DNA of 64,000 nt from Alkalisalibacterium limincola (GCF_008017755.1 NZ_VRTS01000001.1:372001-436000), one strand, 5' to 3'; positions 48,640 to 57,990 are shown, numbered from the stretch's first letter. The notes: a model not told the origin generated them from the letters alone. Numbers and translations are program-made.

Positions 48640-49226
48640 CTCCCCGGGAGGGCCGTGGCCTGTGGCTTGCCTCGGGCTCGGCCTACCGTGCCGGGCTGCT
48701 GGGGCGGCTGGGCCTCGCCTTCGAGTCGGAAGCACCCGACGTGGACGAGTCACCGCTGCCGGACGAGCCGCCCAGGGAGCTGGCGCGCCGGCTGGCCCAC
48801 CTCAAGGCGGCTGCGGTGCACGCCGCCAGGCCCGACGCCTGGGTCATCGGCTCCGACCAGGTGGCGGACTGTGCCGGCCGGATACTGGGCAAGCCGATGA
48901 CGCTGGAGGCCGCGCGCGGGCAGCTGGCCGCGAGTTCCGGGCAGGTCGTGGACTTCCACACCGCCGTCTGCCTGCTCGGGCCGGACGGATTGCATCAGGC
49001 GCACTGCGACCTGACCCGCGTGCGCTTCCGGGCGCTTTCGGCGGACGTCATCGAGCGTTACCTGGCACAGGAACCGGCGCTCGACTGCGCGGGCAGCTTC
49101 AAGGCCGAGGGCCTGGGCATCACCCTTTTCGAGGCGATCGAATCCCGGGACCCCACGGCACTGGTCGGCCTGCCGCTCATCGCCTTGGCCAGGATGCTGC
49201 GCTCGGCGGGCCTGGAGCTGCCCTGA
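48636..49226 (+). CDS. maf: Maf family nucleotide pyrophosphatase (YceF-type)
   Basis: A 196-residue Maf protein; ATG 48636. Conserved LASGSAYRAGLLGRLG, GSDQVA and SFKAEGLGITLFEAIESRDPTALVGLPL blocks. In E. coli YceF, also divergent from yceD-rpmF, is a 7-methyl-GTP pyrophosphatase; the same activity is inferred from position and the GSDQVA motif. House-cleaning of modified nucleotides. Confidence 0.9.
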   Translation: MTPREGRGLWLASGSAYRAGLLGRLGLAFESEAPDVDESPLPDEPPRELARRLAHLKAAAVHAARPDAWVIGSDQVADCAGRILGKPMTLEAARGQLAASSGQVVDFHTAVCLLGPDGLHQAHCDLTRVRFRALSADVIERYLAQEPALDCAGSFKAEGLGITLFEAIESRDPTALVGLPLIALARMLRSAGLELP

Positions 49227-49307
49227 CCGCCCGGGGTGCGTTCACGGCACGCGCAGGCGACATCATGGCAGCATGGGACGCATCGGACCCCGCAACGGAA
49301 CCTGCCC

Positions 49308-50261
49308 ATGGAAGCCACCCTTCGTTCCCGCACCGACGACAGCGAAGCCACGCAACGACGCCTGCGCGCGGCCATGGGCCAGGTCAACGCGATGGTCCTG
49401 GGCAAGCCCAGGGAGATCGAACTGGCGTTCGCGTGCCTGCTGGCGGGTGGCCACCTGCTGATCGAGGACCTGCCGGGGCTGGGCAAGACCACGCTGGCGC
49501 GCGCCCTGTCGGTCACGTTGGGCCTGGAGTTCCAGCGCATGCAGTTCACCTCCGACCTGCTGCCCAGCGACATCATCGGCGTCTCGGTGTTCGAGCAGGC
49601 CCATGGCGAGTTCCGCTTCCATCCCGGCCCGCTGTTCACCCAGATGTTGCTTGCCGACGAGATAAACCGCGCGCCGCCGCGAACCCAGAGCGCATTGCTC
49701 GAAGCGATGGCCGAGCACCAGGTCAGCGTCGATGGCGTGACCCACGCCCTTCCGCAACCCTTTTTCGTCATCGCGACCCAGAACCCGGTCGACCTCACCG
49801 GCACCTACCCGCTGCCGGACTCGCAGCTCGACCGCTTCCTGTTCCGGGTGCGGCTGGGCTACCCGGATGCCGATGCGGAGCGCGAGATGCTCGCCGGCGA
49901 GGACCGGCGCCACCTGATCGCCGACCTCATGCCGGTGCTGTCTTCCGAGGACGTCCTGGCGCTGCGCCGGGCCGTGGAGCAGGTGCGGGCCAGCGATGCG
50001 CTGGTGTCCTACATCCAGCGCCTGCTGGCGGAGAGCCGCAAGCACCCCGGCGTCCAGGTCGGCCTGTCGCCCCGAGCGGGCCTGGCGCTGCTGCGTGCCT
50101 CCAAGGCGCGGGCCATGCTGCTGGAGCGTGAGCATGTGGTGCCCGAGGACGTGCAGGCCCTGTTCGCGGAAGTTGCCGCCCACCGGCTGGTGCCGGAAGC
50201 GGAGGCCGGCGACCGCGTCGAGCTGGCCGGCACGATCCTCAAGGCGGTGGCGGTGCATTGA
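49308..50261 (+). CDS. MoxR family AAA+ ATPase
   Basis: A 317-residue MoxR ATPase. Walker A EDLPGLGKTT (residues 53-62), Walker B LLADEINRAPP, and sensor region ATQNPVDLTGTYPLPDSQLDRFLFR. MoxR proteins act as chaperones for partner complexes. The stop overlaps the start of the DUF58 gene. MoxR, DUF58 and TgpA form a known co-occurring set. Confidence 0.93.
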   Translation: MEATLRSRTDDSEATQRRLRAAMGQVNAMVLGKPREIELAFACLLAGGHLLIEDLPGLGKTTLARALSVTLGLEFQRMQFTSDLLPSDIIGVSVFEQAHGEFRFHPGPLFTQMLLADEINRAPPRTQSALLEAMAEHQVSVDGVTHALPQPFFVIATQNPVDLTGTYPLPDSQLDRFLFRVRLGYPDADAEREMLAGEDRRHLIADLMPVLSSEDVLALRRAVEQVRASDALVSYIQRLLAESRKHPGVQVGLSPRAGLALLRASKARAMLLEREHVVPEDVQALFAEVAAHRLVPEAEAGDRVELAGTILKAVAVH

Positions 50262-51235
50262 AGGTGGCCGAGGCCACGACGCCGGTCGCCACCCCGAGCC
50301 GGTCGCAGCGGCTGTGGGGCCGGCTCCAGTTGCTTGCCCGGCCCCGCACCCGCGAGCCGCTGCCCGTCCGCATCGATCGTCGCCGGGTCTACGTGCTTCC
50401 GTCCGGATTCGGCCTGTTCTTTTCCGCGGTCGTGGGCGCGATGCTGCTGGGTGCACTCAACTACAACAACAATCCTGCGCTGCTGCTGGCCTTCGTCCTC
50501 GCTGCCGCCATCCACAACAGCCTGGTGCGTGCGCACCTCAACATCAGCGGCACGGCACTGGCTGCAGTGCATGCCGAGCCGGTGCACGCCGGCTCGACCA
50601 TGCGGCTTCGCTGCGTGTTCGAATCGGAGGGCTCGCGACTGCGTCCCGGGCTGCAGCTCGAGGGCCTGCCGGCATTCGAGCTGCGTCCCGGCCAGCGCGA
50701 GGAGGCCTGCCTCGACCTGCCCACGCACCGTCGCGGCTGGCTGCCTGTCCCACGCCTGCGCCTGGCCACCCGTTATCCGCTGGGGCTGGCGGTGGCCTGG
50801 TGCTGGTTCTGGCCCGAACAGCGACTGCTGGTCTACCCCGCCCCGGAAACCCACGCCCCCCCGCTTCCTGCCGATGCCGGCGAGGGGCGCCGGTCCAGGC
50901 GCGACCCCCTCGGCAGCGAGCTTCACCACCTGCGCGACTACCGTCCGGGCGACCCGCTGCGGCAGATCGCGTGGAAGAGCTCTGCGCGCAACGACCGCCT
51001 GCTGGTGCGCGAGTACGAGAGCACCCGCGGCAGCGAAGTGGTGCTCGACTGGCATGCGCTCGAGGGGCTGCCGGTCGAGGCGCGCATCCGCCGACTGACC
51101 CGCTGGGTGCTTGAGGCGGAGCGGGCCGGAACCCGCTACCTGCTTTTGTTGCCGGCGCGTTCGGTCGGGCCATCCCACGGACCCGAGCACCGCCACGCCT
51201 GCCTGCGCGCCCTGGCGCTGATGCCCGATGGCTGA
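50258..51235 (+). CDS. DUF58 domain membrane protein
   Basis: A 325-residue DUF58 protein with an N-terminal pair of helices (YVLPSGFGLFFSAVVGAMLLGAL and following LLLAFVLAAAI) and the conserved block DPLGSELHHLRDYRPGDPLRQIAWKSSAR. Start is TTG 50258, overlapping the moxR stop; GTG 50264 is an alternative. Probably the MoxR partner at the membrane (inference). Overlaps the TgpA start by 8 bases. Confidence 0.87.
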   Translation: MKVAEATTPVATPSRSQRLWGRLQLLARPRTREPLPVRIDRRRVYVLPSGFGLFFSAVVGAMLLGALNYNNNPALLLAFVLAAAIHNSLVRAHLNISGTALAAVHAEPVHAGSTMRLRCVFESEGSRLRPGLQLEGLPAFELRPGQREEACLDLPTHRRGWLPVPRLRLATRYPLGLAVAWCWFWPEQRLLVYPAPETHAPPLPADAGEGRRSRRDPLGSELHHLRDYRPGDPLRQIAWKSSARNDRLLVREYESTRGSEVVLDWHALEGLPVEARIRRLTRWVLEAERAGTRYLLLLPARSVGPSHGPEHRHACLRALALMPDG

Positions 51236-53231
51236 AGTCCTGCTCCCCAGGCAGCCGCGAGGAACGCCGCTGGGCGGAGACGCCCGCACGTTCTGCCTGC
51301 TTGCGGCGGCACTGGCTGCGCTGCCGCTGCTGCGCCTGATGCCGGCATGGCTTGGGGCCTGCCTGGTCGTGCTCGGCGCCGTGCTGGCCTGGGCCAGCAT
51401 CCGCCGACCGGTCCCGGCGTGGGTGCTGGTGCCCTTGACCCTGGCTGCCGGCGCGCTGGTGCTGGCCGCCTACGAATTCCGTTTCGGCCGCGACACCGGC
51501 AGCGCGCTGCTGCTGACGATGCTGGTGCTGAAGCTCGGCGAGAGCTCCCGGGTGCGCGACGGTCGGGCCCTGATCGGCTTCGCGCTGTTCGCCACCTTCG
51601 CCGCGTTCCTCCAGGACCAGGGCCCCTTGACGCTGCTACTGGCGGTACCGGCGGTGGCCGCGATGCTGGTGGCCAGCGCACGAATGACCGAGGACGCAGC
51701 GGGCATGTCGAGGCGGCGACGCTGGTCCCGGCGGCTGGCGGACACTGCCCTGGCGCTTGCCTTGGCCTTGCCGCTGGCCTTGGCGGGATTCTGGCTGTTC
51801 CCGCGACTGGCAAACCCGCTGTGGGGCGTTCCGGAGAACGCCATCGCCAGGCCCGGCATCAGCGGCGAAATGTCACCCGGTGACTGGCTCGACGTCATGT
51901 CCGACGACAGCGTCGCGTTCCGCGTGCGCTTCTTTGGCGACACGCCCTCGCGCCGGGAACTCTACTGGCGCGGTCCGGTTCTGTGGGACTTCAATGGCCG
52001 CACCTGGACGCGTTCCAACTGGACGGCGATGCTGCCGTTGCCGGAGGTCGAACCTGCCGATGGCCGCTACGACTACGAATTGACCATGGAGCCGTCCGAA
52101 CGGCGCTTCATGTTCGCCCTCGACCTGCCGACCAGCGCCCCGGAAGGCGCCCGGCTGGAGGGCGACCTGACGCCCATGGCATCGCGACCGGTGAACCGGC
52201 TGGTGAGGTACCGTCTCGAGGCCGTGGCCCCGGCGCGCTTCGAGGTCGACCTTCCGGACCGCATACGGTCCGCAGCCACGCGTCTGCCGGACGGTTTCAA
52301 TCCGCGCATCCGCCAGGAGATGGCCCGTTGGCGTGCCGAGGGCCTCGACGACATCGCCGTGGTCGAGCGCAGCCTGGAATGGTTCAACCGGGACTTCAGC
52401 TACACGCTTGCCGCCCCCCCGCTGGGGCGACACTCCGTCGACGAGTTCATGTACGACACCCGCGAGGGGTTCTGCGAGCATTTCAGTTCGGCATTCGTGT
52501 TCATGATGCGCGAGGCCGGCATTCCGGCCCGCGTAGTGACCGGTTATGTCGGTGGCTACCTGAACCCGATGGGCGAGCATTGGCGAATCCAGCAGTCCGA
52601 TGCCCATGCCTGGGCGGAAGTCTGGTTGCCGCACAGAGGCTGGCTGCGGGTCGATCCCACGGCTGCCGTCGACCCCACGCGGATCTTCGAGCGCTATGGC
52701 CGGGGCGCCGGCGAGGGCGGCCTCGGGCTCGGTACGCTGGGACGGCGCGACGGGCCCCTGCGTGGCCTGCAGGACCTGGCCGACTACGTCCGCCGCGGCT
52801 GGAACGACGCCGTGCTGGGCTTCAACGCCGAGAGCCAGATGCTCATGCTGCGCCGCCTGGGCATCGACAACCCGCGGGAGTGGCAGGTCGGCGCGCTGTT
52901 CGTGCTGGGTGCCGGTGCCGCACTGCTGCTCACCCTGTGGTTGTTGCTCAGGGAACGCGAGCGCGAGGACGACGCGTTGATGGCCGCCTACCGGCGCTTC
53001 ACCCGCCGGTTGAAGCGCGCCGGCGTCGAGCGCGCCGCCCACGAGGCCCCGCTGGCGTTCGGCGAACGGGCTGCCACCGCCCTGCCCGACTCCGCCGGAG
53101 CGATCCGCGCACTCAGCCGGCGTTTCTCGGACGCCCGGTATGCTGAAACCCTGGATGTCGCCTCGCGCGCCGAGTTGGCGCGTGAACTCGCGGCGTTCCG
53201 CCCCGCCCGCCCCCGTGGAGATCGACGATGA
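51228..53231 (+). CDS. TgpA-like membrane transglutaminase (DUF3488/DUF4129)
   Basis: A 667-residue protein: about six N-terminal helices (DUF3488), a periplasmic transglutaminase domain with Cys around 416 (REGFCEHFSSAF), His around 460 (DAHAWAEVW) and Asp around 476 (RVDPTAA), one more helix (LFVLGAGAALLLTLWLLL) and a short DUF4129-like tail. It matches TgpA of Pseudomonas aeruginosa, important for viability there. The stop overlaps the next gene. Confidence 0.92.
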   Translation: MAEVLLPRQPRGTPLGGDARTFCLLAAALAALPLLRLMPAWLGACLVVLGAVLAWASIRRPVPAWVLVPLTLAAGALVLAAYEFRFGRDTGSALLLTMLVLKLGESSRVRDGRALIGFALFATFAAFLQDQGPLTLLLAVPAVAAMLVASARMTEDAAGMSRRRRWSRRLADTALALALALPLALAGFWLFPRLANPLWGVPENAIARPGISGEMSPGDWLDVMSDDSVAFRVRFFGDTPSRRELYWRGPVLWDFNGRTWTRSNWTAMLPLPEVEPADGRYDYELTMEPSERRFMFALDLPTSAPEGARLEGDLTPMASRPVNRLVRYRLEAVAPARFEVDLPDRIRSAATRLPDGFNPRIRQEMARWRAEGLDDIAVVERSLEWFNRDFSYTLAAPPLGRHSVDEFMYDTREGFCEHFSSAFVFMMREAGIPARVVTGYVGGYLNPMGEHWRIQQSDAHAWAEVWLPHRGWLRVDPTAAVDPTRIFERYGRGAGEGGLGLGTLGRRDGPLRGLQDLADYVRRGWNDAVLGFNAESQMLMLRRLGIDNPREWQVGALFVLGAGAALLLTLWLLLREREREDDALMAAYRRFTRRLKRAGVERAAHEAPLAFGERAATALPDSAGAIRALSRRFSDARYAETLDVASRAELARELAAFRPARPRGDRR

Positions 53232-53692
53232 CGCGCCTGATGACTGCCGTGCCCCCTGCTTGCCCTGCTGGCCGGCTGCGTGACGGCCCCGCAGCCGCTG
53301 CGTGGCGAGTTCCTGGCGATCGATCCGGTCGACGCGCCAGGCCACGCCGGCGCCATGGTGCGCTGGGGCGGCACGATCGCCGCGGTGGAACCTGCCGCGG
53401 ACCACACCTGCTTCCAGGTGGTGGGGCGCCCGATGGGCGACAGTGCGCGCCCCATGGATACCGACCAGACCACCGGCCGTTCCTGGCCTGCCGCGAAGGC
53501 TTCTACGACCCGGCGGTGTTCGTGGAGGGGCGCGAACTGACGGTCACCGGCCGGATCGACGGCAGCGTGGATCGCGAGATCGGTGCCTACCTCTACCGGC
53601 ACCCGCGCGTGGACGCCGACCGGATCTACCTGTGGCCCCAACGCCGCGACACGATCATCTACTCGCCCGGCTATCGCCCCTGGTACTGGTAG
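53228..53692 (+). CDS. Slp family outer-membrane lipoprotein, two frameshifts as sequenced
   Basis: A Slp/YeaY-like starvation-inducible lipoprotein. Breaks: one C too many in the C5 run at 53252-53256 and one T missing near 53481. Repair reads MTRLMTAVPLLALLAGCVTAPQ, a lipobox (LAGC), then GEFLAIDP and GFYDPAVFVEGRELTVTGRI, with 154 residues. ATG overlaps the TgpA stop (ATGA). It may join the MoxR set by accident of position or work with it. Confidence 0.75.
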   Translation: MTRLMTAVPPACPAGRLRDGPAAAAWRVPGDRSGRRARPRRRHGALGRHDRRGGTCRGPHLLPGGGAPDGRQCAPHGYRPDHRPFLACREGFYDPAVFVEGRELTVTGRIDGSVDREIGAYLYRHPRVDADRIYLWPQRRDTIIYSPGYRPWYW

Positions 53693-53702
53693 GGCCGCGG
53701 GC

Positions 53703-54047
53703 TCAACCCGGCGGCCAGGCCAGGCGTCGACCGGCCAGCAGGTGCAGGTGGATGTGGTGCACGCTCTGTCCGCCGTCGCGGTTGCAGTTGAACACGGTCC
53801 GGTAACCGTCCTCGGCGAATCCCTGCGCCTTGGCGAATGCCGCTGCGGCCAGCACCAGCCGGCCGGTGAGCTCGGCGTCGTCGGGCGTGAGGTCGTTGAG
53901 CGTGGCTATCGGCCGCTTCGGGATGAACAGCACGTGCACCGGCGCCTGCGGATTGATGTCGCGGAAGCCAAGCACGTGCTCGTCCTCGTGGACGATGTCG
54001 GCGGCGATTTCCCGGCTGATGATCTTGTCGAACAGGGTCTTTGACAT
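53703..54047 (-). CDS. hinT: HIT family purine nucleoside phosphoramidase
   Basis: A 114-residue HinT: HIT triad HHIHLH with His98, His100 and His102. Hydrolyses AMP-lysine and AMP-NH2. Convergent with the Slp gene (11-base gap). Confidence 0.95.
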   Translation of the reverse strand: MSKTLFDKIISREIAADIVHEDEHVLGFRDINPQAPVHVLFIPKRPIATLNDLTPDDAELTGRLVLAAAAFAKAQGFAEDGYRTVFNCNRDGGQSVHHIHLHLLAGRRLAWPPG

Positions 54048-54083
54048 CGGATTCCTCCATGCTTCGCGAACACGTCGCCAGCG

Positions 54084-54686
54084 TCAGTTCCCCGCCTCCT
54101 GGCGGGTGCCGAACGCGTGGGCCAGGGTGCCTCGATCGATGTACTCCAGCTCGCCACCCAGGGGCAGGCCGTGTGCCAGCCTGCTGGGCCGCACCCCCGC
54201 TTCGCGGGCCAGCTGCGCCAGGTAATGGGCCGTCGCCTCGCCTTCCACGGTGGGATTGGTGGCGATGATCAGTTCGCCGACGCCGCCTTCCGCCAACCGA
54301 CGTGCCAGCAGGTCGAGGCCCAACTCGGCCGGACCGATGCCGTCCAGCGGCGACAGTCGCCCCTGCAGCACGAAATACAGGCCCCGGTAGCCGGTCGCCT
54401 GCTCGATCGCCAAGCGGTCGGCGGGCGACTCGACCGCGCACAGCAGGTGCGTGTCGCGACTCGCGCTGGCGCACACCGGGCACACCGGCAGCTCGCTGAA
54501 ATCGCGACAGCGCTCGCAATGGCCGACGCCCTCGACCGCCGCGACCAACGCCACTCCCAGCCGCCGGCCGCCGTCGCGATCCCGCTCCAGCAGCTGGTAG
54601 GCCATGCGCTGCGCGCTCTTCTGGCCCACCCCGGGCAGGCAGCGCAAGGCCTCGATGAGCTGCTCGAGCAGCGGGGCCGTGCTCAT
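54084..54686 (-). CDS. recR: recombination protein RecR
   Basis: A 200-residue RecR: helix-hairpin-helix ([18 protein letters not shown]), zinc finger ([16 protein letters not shown]), and Toprim (VVE-type [31 protein letters not shown]). Works with RecO and RecF. Gene order dnaX-ybaB-recR is classic. Confidence 0.97.
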   Translation of the reverse strand: MSTAPLLEQLIEALRCLPGVGQKSAQRMAYQLLERDRDGGRRLGVALVAAVEGVGHCERCRDFSELPVCPVCASASRDTHLLCAVESPADRLAIEQATGYRGLYFVLQGRLSPLDGIGPAELGLDLLARRLAEGGVGELIIATNPTVEGEATAHYLAQLAREAGVRPSRLAHGLPLGGELEYIDRGTLAHAFGTRQEAGN

Positions 54687-54714
54687 TGCGGCTCGGCCCG
54701 GGCGGCACGTGGCA

Positions 54715-55044
54715 TCAGAACAGGCCCGGCATCTTCATGCCCGGCGGCATCGGCATGCCTGCCGTGGCCTTGGCCATGTGCTCCTGGCTGAGGTCGTTGA
54801 CCTTGTTGACCGCGTCGTTGATCGCGGCCGCCACGAGGTCTTCGGCCATCTCCGGGTCGGCCAGCGCCGAGGGGTCGATGCGCACCTTGCGCGCTTCCAT
54901 GCGACCGGTCAGGGTCACGCTGACCAGGCCACCTCCGGCCTGTCCGGTCACCTCCAGCGACGCCAGCTCCTCCTGGGCGCGCTTCATGTTCTCCTGCATC
55001 TTCTGGGCCTGCTGCATCAGGCCGGCAATCTGTCCCTTCATCAT
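54715..55044 (-). CDS. ybaB: YbaB/EbfC nucleoid-associated protein
   Basis: A 109-residue YbaB: coiled-coil start ([27 protein letters not shown] is divided between helix and dimer interface) and central [19 protein letters not shown]. Binds DNA as a dimer. Four bases after dnaX, 28 before recR. Confidence 0.95.
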   Translation of the reverse strand: MMKGQIAGLMQQAQKMQENMKRAQEELASLEVTGQAGGGLVSVTLTGRMEARKVRIDPSALADPEMAEDLVAAAINDAVNKVNDLSQEHMAKATAGMPMPPGMKMPGLF

Positions 55045-55047
55045 GGT

Positions 55048-56820
55048 CTAGTCCTCGTTGGGTCGGATCGAGTCCGGAACCACGCGGGCCCCGTGTTCGC
55101 GGATCAGTTGCGCCACGGCCGGGTCGGCCAGGAAGCCGGCTTCGGCGTCGTCCTGCCTGGCCTGGGCGGCGCGCTGGTTGTGCTCGTGTAGCGTCGCCCC
55201 GCCCGCGGCGCGGGCTGTCTCCAGGCGGATCACCGGGCGCTGCCCCAGCGGCGACTCGAGCGCGTGTGCGAGCTGCGCGACCAGCTTCTCACTGCGCAGA
55301 TGCTCGTCCTGGGCCGGCAGCGACAACGTCAACTGCCCCCCAGAATAAGCCACGAAGCCCGAATGCCCGGCCAACATCGCCACCGGGCCGCGCAACGTCA
55401 GGCCGGCCACCAGGTCGATCCATTCCTGGGACGAGCCCAGCGGACGTGGCTCGCATCGCGCCGACGCCACCGGAGCGGGCGGCTGCCCCATGGCGGGGCC
55501 TTTCCCGCGGCTGGCCTCGCCTGGCACCGTACCGGCCGTGGCTGCGGGCGCGGAGGCCGGAGTCGCAGCCGCGACCGGCGCAGCGGCAGCGTCGCGCCGC
55601 GCCGGGTGTGATTGCCCCGCCTGGGAGCGCGGGGGGCCCTCGCCTCCGACGGTGGCGGCGACCGCAGCGTGCGACGGGCCGGCCGGCATCGCCCGCCCAC
55701 CGCCCGTCGCGCGTGGCGGAGCGGCCGCGTCGGCCGGCTGGAAGGCCAGCATGCGCAGCAAGGCCATTTCGAAGCCGACCCGGGCGCTGGGCGCCACCGG
55801 CAGGTCGCGTCGTGCGTTGAGCGCCATCTGGTACCACAGCTGTACCAGCTCGGCCGACACCTGCGTGGCAAGCGTGGCCTCGCCCTCGTCGGCCATGCCG
55901 ACCAGCCGCGCGTCGGCCAGGCCCGGCACCAGCTGTCGCAGCTGGATGCGGTGCAGTGCTGCCGCGAGCGCATCGAGCACTGCCGCGAAGTCCGGTGAAA
56001 AACCCGCCATGACCTCCACCTGCGCCATCAGCCTGGGCCCATCCGCGGCCGCCAGTGCGGCGACCAGCTCCCCGACCTGGCCGCGGTCGACCGTGCCCAG
56101 CATGTCGGCCACCAGCGCGGTTTCCAGCCGCCCGCCGGTAAACGCGATGGCCTGGTCGAGCAGCGAGAGTCCGTCGCGCAGGCTGCCATCGGCGGCATGC
56201 GCCAGCTGCACCAGCGCGCCGGGTTCGACCGCGATCTCCTCGGCCTCCAGGATGCGCTGCATCTGGCCGCTGATCTGCTCCTCCTCGAGCCGCTTGAGGT
56301 TGAACTGGAGGCAACGCGAGAGCACCGTGACGGGTAGCCTGTCCGGGTCGGTGGTGGCCAGCAGAAACTTCACATGCTCCGGTGGCTCCTCGAGCGTCTT
56401 GAGCAGTGCGTTGAACGCCGGCTTGGACAGCATGTGAACCTCGTCGATGAGGTACACCTTGATGCGGCCGCGCGAGGGCATGTACTGGGCGTTGTCGATC
56501 AACTCGCGGATGTTGTCCACGCCCGTGTGGCTGGCGGCATCGATCTCGAGCAGGTCGACGAAGCGGCCGGCGTCGATGTCCACGCAGGCACTGCACTCAC
56601 CACACGGATCGGCGCCGGTGCCCCGCTCGCAGTTGAGGCTCTTGGCGAAGATCCGCGCGATCGTGGTCTTGCCCACGCCGCGGGTGCCGGTGAACAGGAA
56701 GGCATGGTGGACCTTGCCGGTCTCGAGCGCGTTGCTCAGCGCCCGCACCACGTGTTCCTGCCCCACCAGCTCGGCGAAACGCTTCGGACGCCATTTGCGG
56801 GCGAGGACGAGATAGGACAT
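55048..56820 (-). CDS. dnaX: DNA polymerase III subunit tau/gamma
   Basis: A 590-residue clamp-loader ATPase. GTRGVGKTT P-loop, zinc module (CERGTGADPCGECSAC), DEVHMLSKPAFNALLKTLEEPP, then an Ala/Pro-rich linker and the C-terminal domain that binds the polymerase. No slippery A-run was seen that would give the short gamma form by the E. coli route. Confidence 0.96.
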   Translation of the reverse strand: MSYLVLARKWRPKRFAELVGQEHVVRALSNALETGKVHHAFLFTGTRGVGKTTIARIFAKSLNCERGTGADPCGECSACVDIDAGRFVDLLEIDAASHTGVDNIRELIDNAQYMPSRGRIKVYLIDEVHMLSKPAFNALLKTLEEPPEHVKFLLATTDPDRLPVTVLSRCLQFNLKRLEEEQISGQMQRILEAEEIAVEPGALVQLAHAADGSLRDGLSLLDQAIAFTGGRLETALVADMLGTVDRGQVGELVAALAAADGPRLMAQVEVMAGFSPDFAAVLDALAAALHRIQLRQLVPGLADARLVGMADEGEATLATQVSAELVQLWYQMALNARRDLPVAPSARVGFEMALLRMLAFQPADAAAPPRATGGGRAMPAGPSHAAVAATVGGEGPPRSQAGQSHPARRDAAAAPVAAATPASAPAATAGTVPGEASRGKGPAMGQPPAPVASARCEPRPLGSSQEWIDLVAGLTLRGPVAMLAGHSGFVAYSGGQLTLSLPAQDEHLRSEKLVAQLAHALESPLGQRPVIRLETARAAGGATLHEHNQRAAQARQDDAEAGFLADPAVAQLIREHGARVVPDSIRPNED

Positions 56821-56891
56821 GGGCAGGCCTTCCGGGATAGGGGTTCATTGTGCCAAGCCCCCCAGCCGGGGCCAAGCGACACCGCGTTCGC

Positions 56892-56920
56892 TTGTGGCCG
56901 GGGCCAGTGGCGGGTATCCT
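56892..56920 (+). promoter_or_regulatory. candidate tRNA-Ser(GGA) promoter
   Basis: -35 TTGTGG, 17-base spacer, -10 TATCCT, then a GC-rich discriminator (TGCGCCCC). About 68 bases before the mature tRNA. The flanking 174-base gap has no gene. Confidence 0.5.
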
Positions 56921-56994
56921 TGCGCCCCCTGACCGGACGTGTTCCGGAAAGGCGCACGCGGGCCCCGGCCCACGCGCGAAAATCAGGTTCCAGC

Positions 56995-57087
56995 GGAGAG
57001 GTGTCCGAGTGGTTGAAGGAGCACGCCTGGAAAGTGTGTAAACGGCTAAACCCCGTTTCGCGGGTTCGAATCCCGCCCTCTCCGCCA
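56995..57087 (+). tRNA. serT: tRNA-Ser (anticodon GGA)
   Basis: 93 bases including encoded CCA. Acceptor GGAGAGG (56995-57001) pairs with CCTCTCC (57077-57083). Anticodon loop CTGGAAA gives GGA at 57029-57031. A long variable arm, as in serine tRNAs, is present. Reads UCC and UCU. Confidence 0.97.
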
Positions 57088-57143
57088 TCTGATTCCACCT
57101 GTTGCCCGGCGCCACCACACGGTGTGCGAAGGGCGGTTTCAAT

Positions 57144-57256
57144 GGTGGTCCCCGTCGGTTCTCCGCGACGATAAGCCGAAAACTCCGCCAGGTCCGGAAG
57201 GAAGCAACGGTATTGGCCGATTCGGGCGCCGGAGGTCGCCGGCGGGGGCTACCACC
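57144..57256 (+). ncRNA. ffs: signal recognition particle 4.5S RNA
   Basis: About 113 bases. The ends pair (GGTGG with CCACC), and the apical domain shows GCCAGGTCCGGAAGGAAGCA with the GGAA tetraloop (57187-57206), the Ffh-binding core. No Alu domain, the small gammaproteobacterial form. It lies between two tRNA genes; no separate promoter seen. Confidence 0.92.
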
Positions 57257-57271
57257 CCGCTGCAAATTGGG

Positions 57272-57277
57272 TATACT
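57272..57277 (+). promoter_or_regulatory. candidate tRNA-Asp -10 box
   Basis: TATACT in the context GGGTATACTCTCGCGCCCC, similar to the tRNA-Ser(GGA) promoter. The -35 would lie inside ffs and is poor. Confidence 0.4.
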
Positions 57278-57307
57278 CTCGCGCCCCGCAGCGCGGGGGA
57301 AAGTTCT

Positions 57308-57384
57308 GGAGCGGTAGTTCAGTTGGTTAGAATACCGGCCTGTCACGCCGGGGGTCGCGGGTTCGAGTCCCGTCCGCTCCGCCA
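57308..57384 (+). tRNA. aspT: tRNA-Asp (anticodon GTC)
   Basis: 77 bases including encoded CCA. Acceptor GGAGCGG (57308-57314) with CCGCTCC (57374-57380). Loop CTGTCAC gives anticodon GTC at 57342-57344. Confidence 0.98.
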
Positions 57385-57390
57385 ACACCA

Positions 57391-57422
57391 CAAGGGCGCC
57401 CATTGGGCGCCCTTGTTCTTTT
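57391..57422 (+). terminator. Rho-independent terminator after tRNA-Asp
   Basis: An 11-bp stem CAAGGGCGCCC/GGGCGCCCTTG with 3-base loop, then TTCTTTTT. Ends the tRNA transcript. Confidence 0.93.
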
Positions 57423-57467
57423 TGCGCGGCCTTTTCGTGCCCGGGACGTGGCCGGGCGACCCGGCGC

Positions 57468-57968
57468 TCAATCGACCCTGCCGAAATCGCGCTTTCCGCC
57501 GCGCTTGCCCGCCAGCCTCGCGGGACCGATGACCAGCTTGTGGCTGAGCGCCTTGCACATGTCGTAGATCGTCAGCGCCGCCACGGTGGCCCCGGTCAGG
57601 GCCTCCATCTCCACGCCGGTGCGGTGGGTGGTGCGCACGTCGCACTCCACGAGCAGCACGTTCTCGCCACTCCAGTCGATGCCGATGCGGCAGCCATCGA
57701 TCGGCAGCGGGTGGCAGAACGGGATCAGCTCCGAGGTGCGCTTGACCGCCATGGTCCCGGCGATGATCGCGGTATCGATCACCGCGCCCTTCTTCGTGCT
57801 CATGCCATGGCGCCTGAGCTCCGCCGCGACGTCGGCGGGGAAGCGCACCTGGCACTGCGCGCGCGCGTCGCGCACCGTGACCTCCTTGGCAGACACATCG
57901 ACCATCGTCGGCCGGCCCTCGGCGTCGACGTGGGTGAGTCCGGGTTTCGCCTGCTTCTTCTTCGACAC
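57468..57968 (-). CDS. moaC: cyclic pyranopterin monophosphate synthase
   Basis: A 166-residue MoaC from GTG 57968 with AGGAG eight bases upstream. [18 protein letters not shown] at the start, FCHPLP and [20 protein letters not shown] later. Makes cPMP, the first pterin of molybdenum cofactor. No other mo genes nearby. Confidence 0.94.
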   Translation of the reverse strand: MSKKKQAKPGLTHVDAEGRPTMVDVSAKEVTVRDARAQCQVRFPADVAAELRRHGMSTKKGAVIDTAIIAGTMAVKRTSELIPFCHPLPIDGCRIGIDWSGENVLLVECDVRTTHRTGVEMEALTGATVAALTIYDMCKALSHKLVIGPARLAGKRGGKRDFGRVD

Positions 57969-57990
57969 GCCATCACTCCTGCTGGTGGGC

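Noticed and set aside
48162-49226. A genuine coiled-coil/Maf fusion protein
   Set aside because: The frame depends on a C7 run, and C6 gives a neat stop-start overlap; reported as a finding rather than a fusion.
55048-56820. Programmed frameshift in dnaX
   Set aside because: No A-rich slippery heptamer with a downstream hairpin was seen in the expected region.
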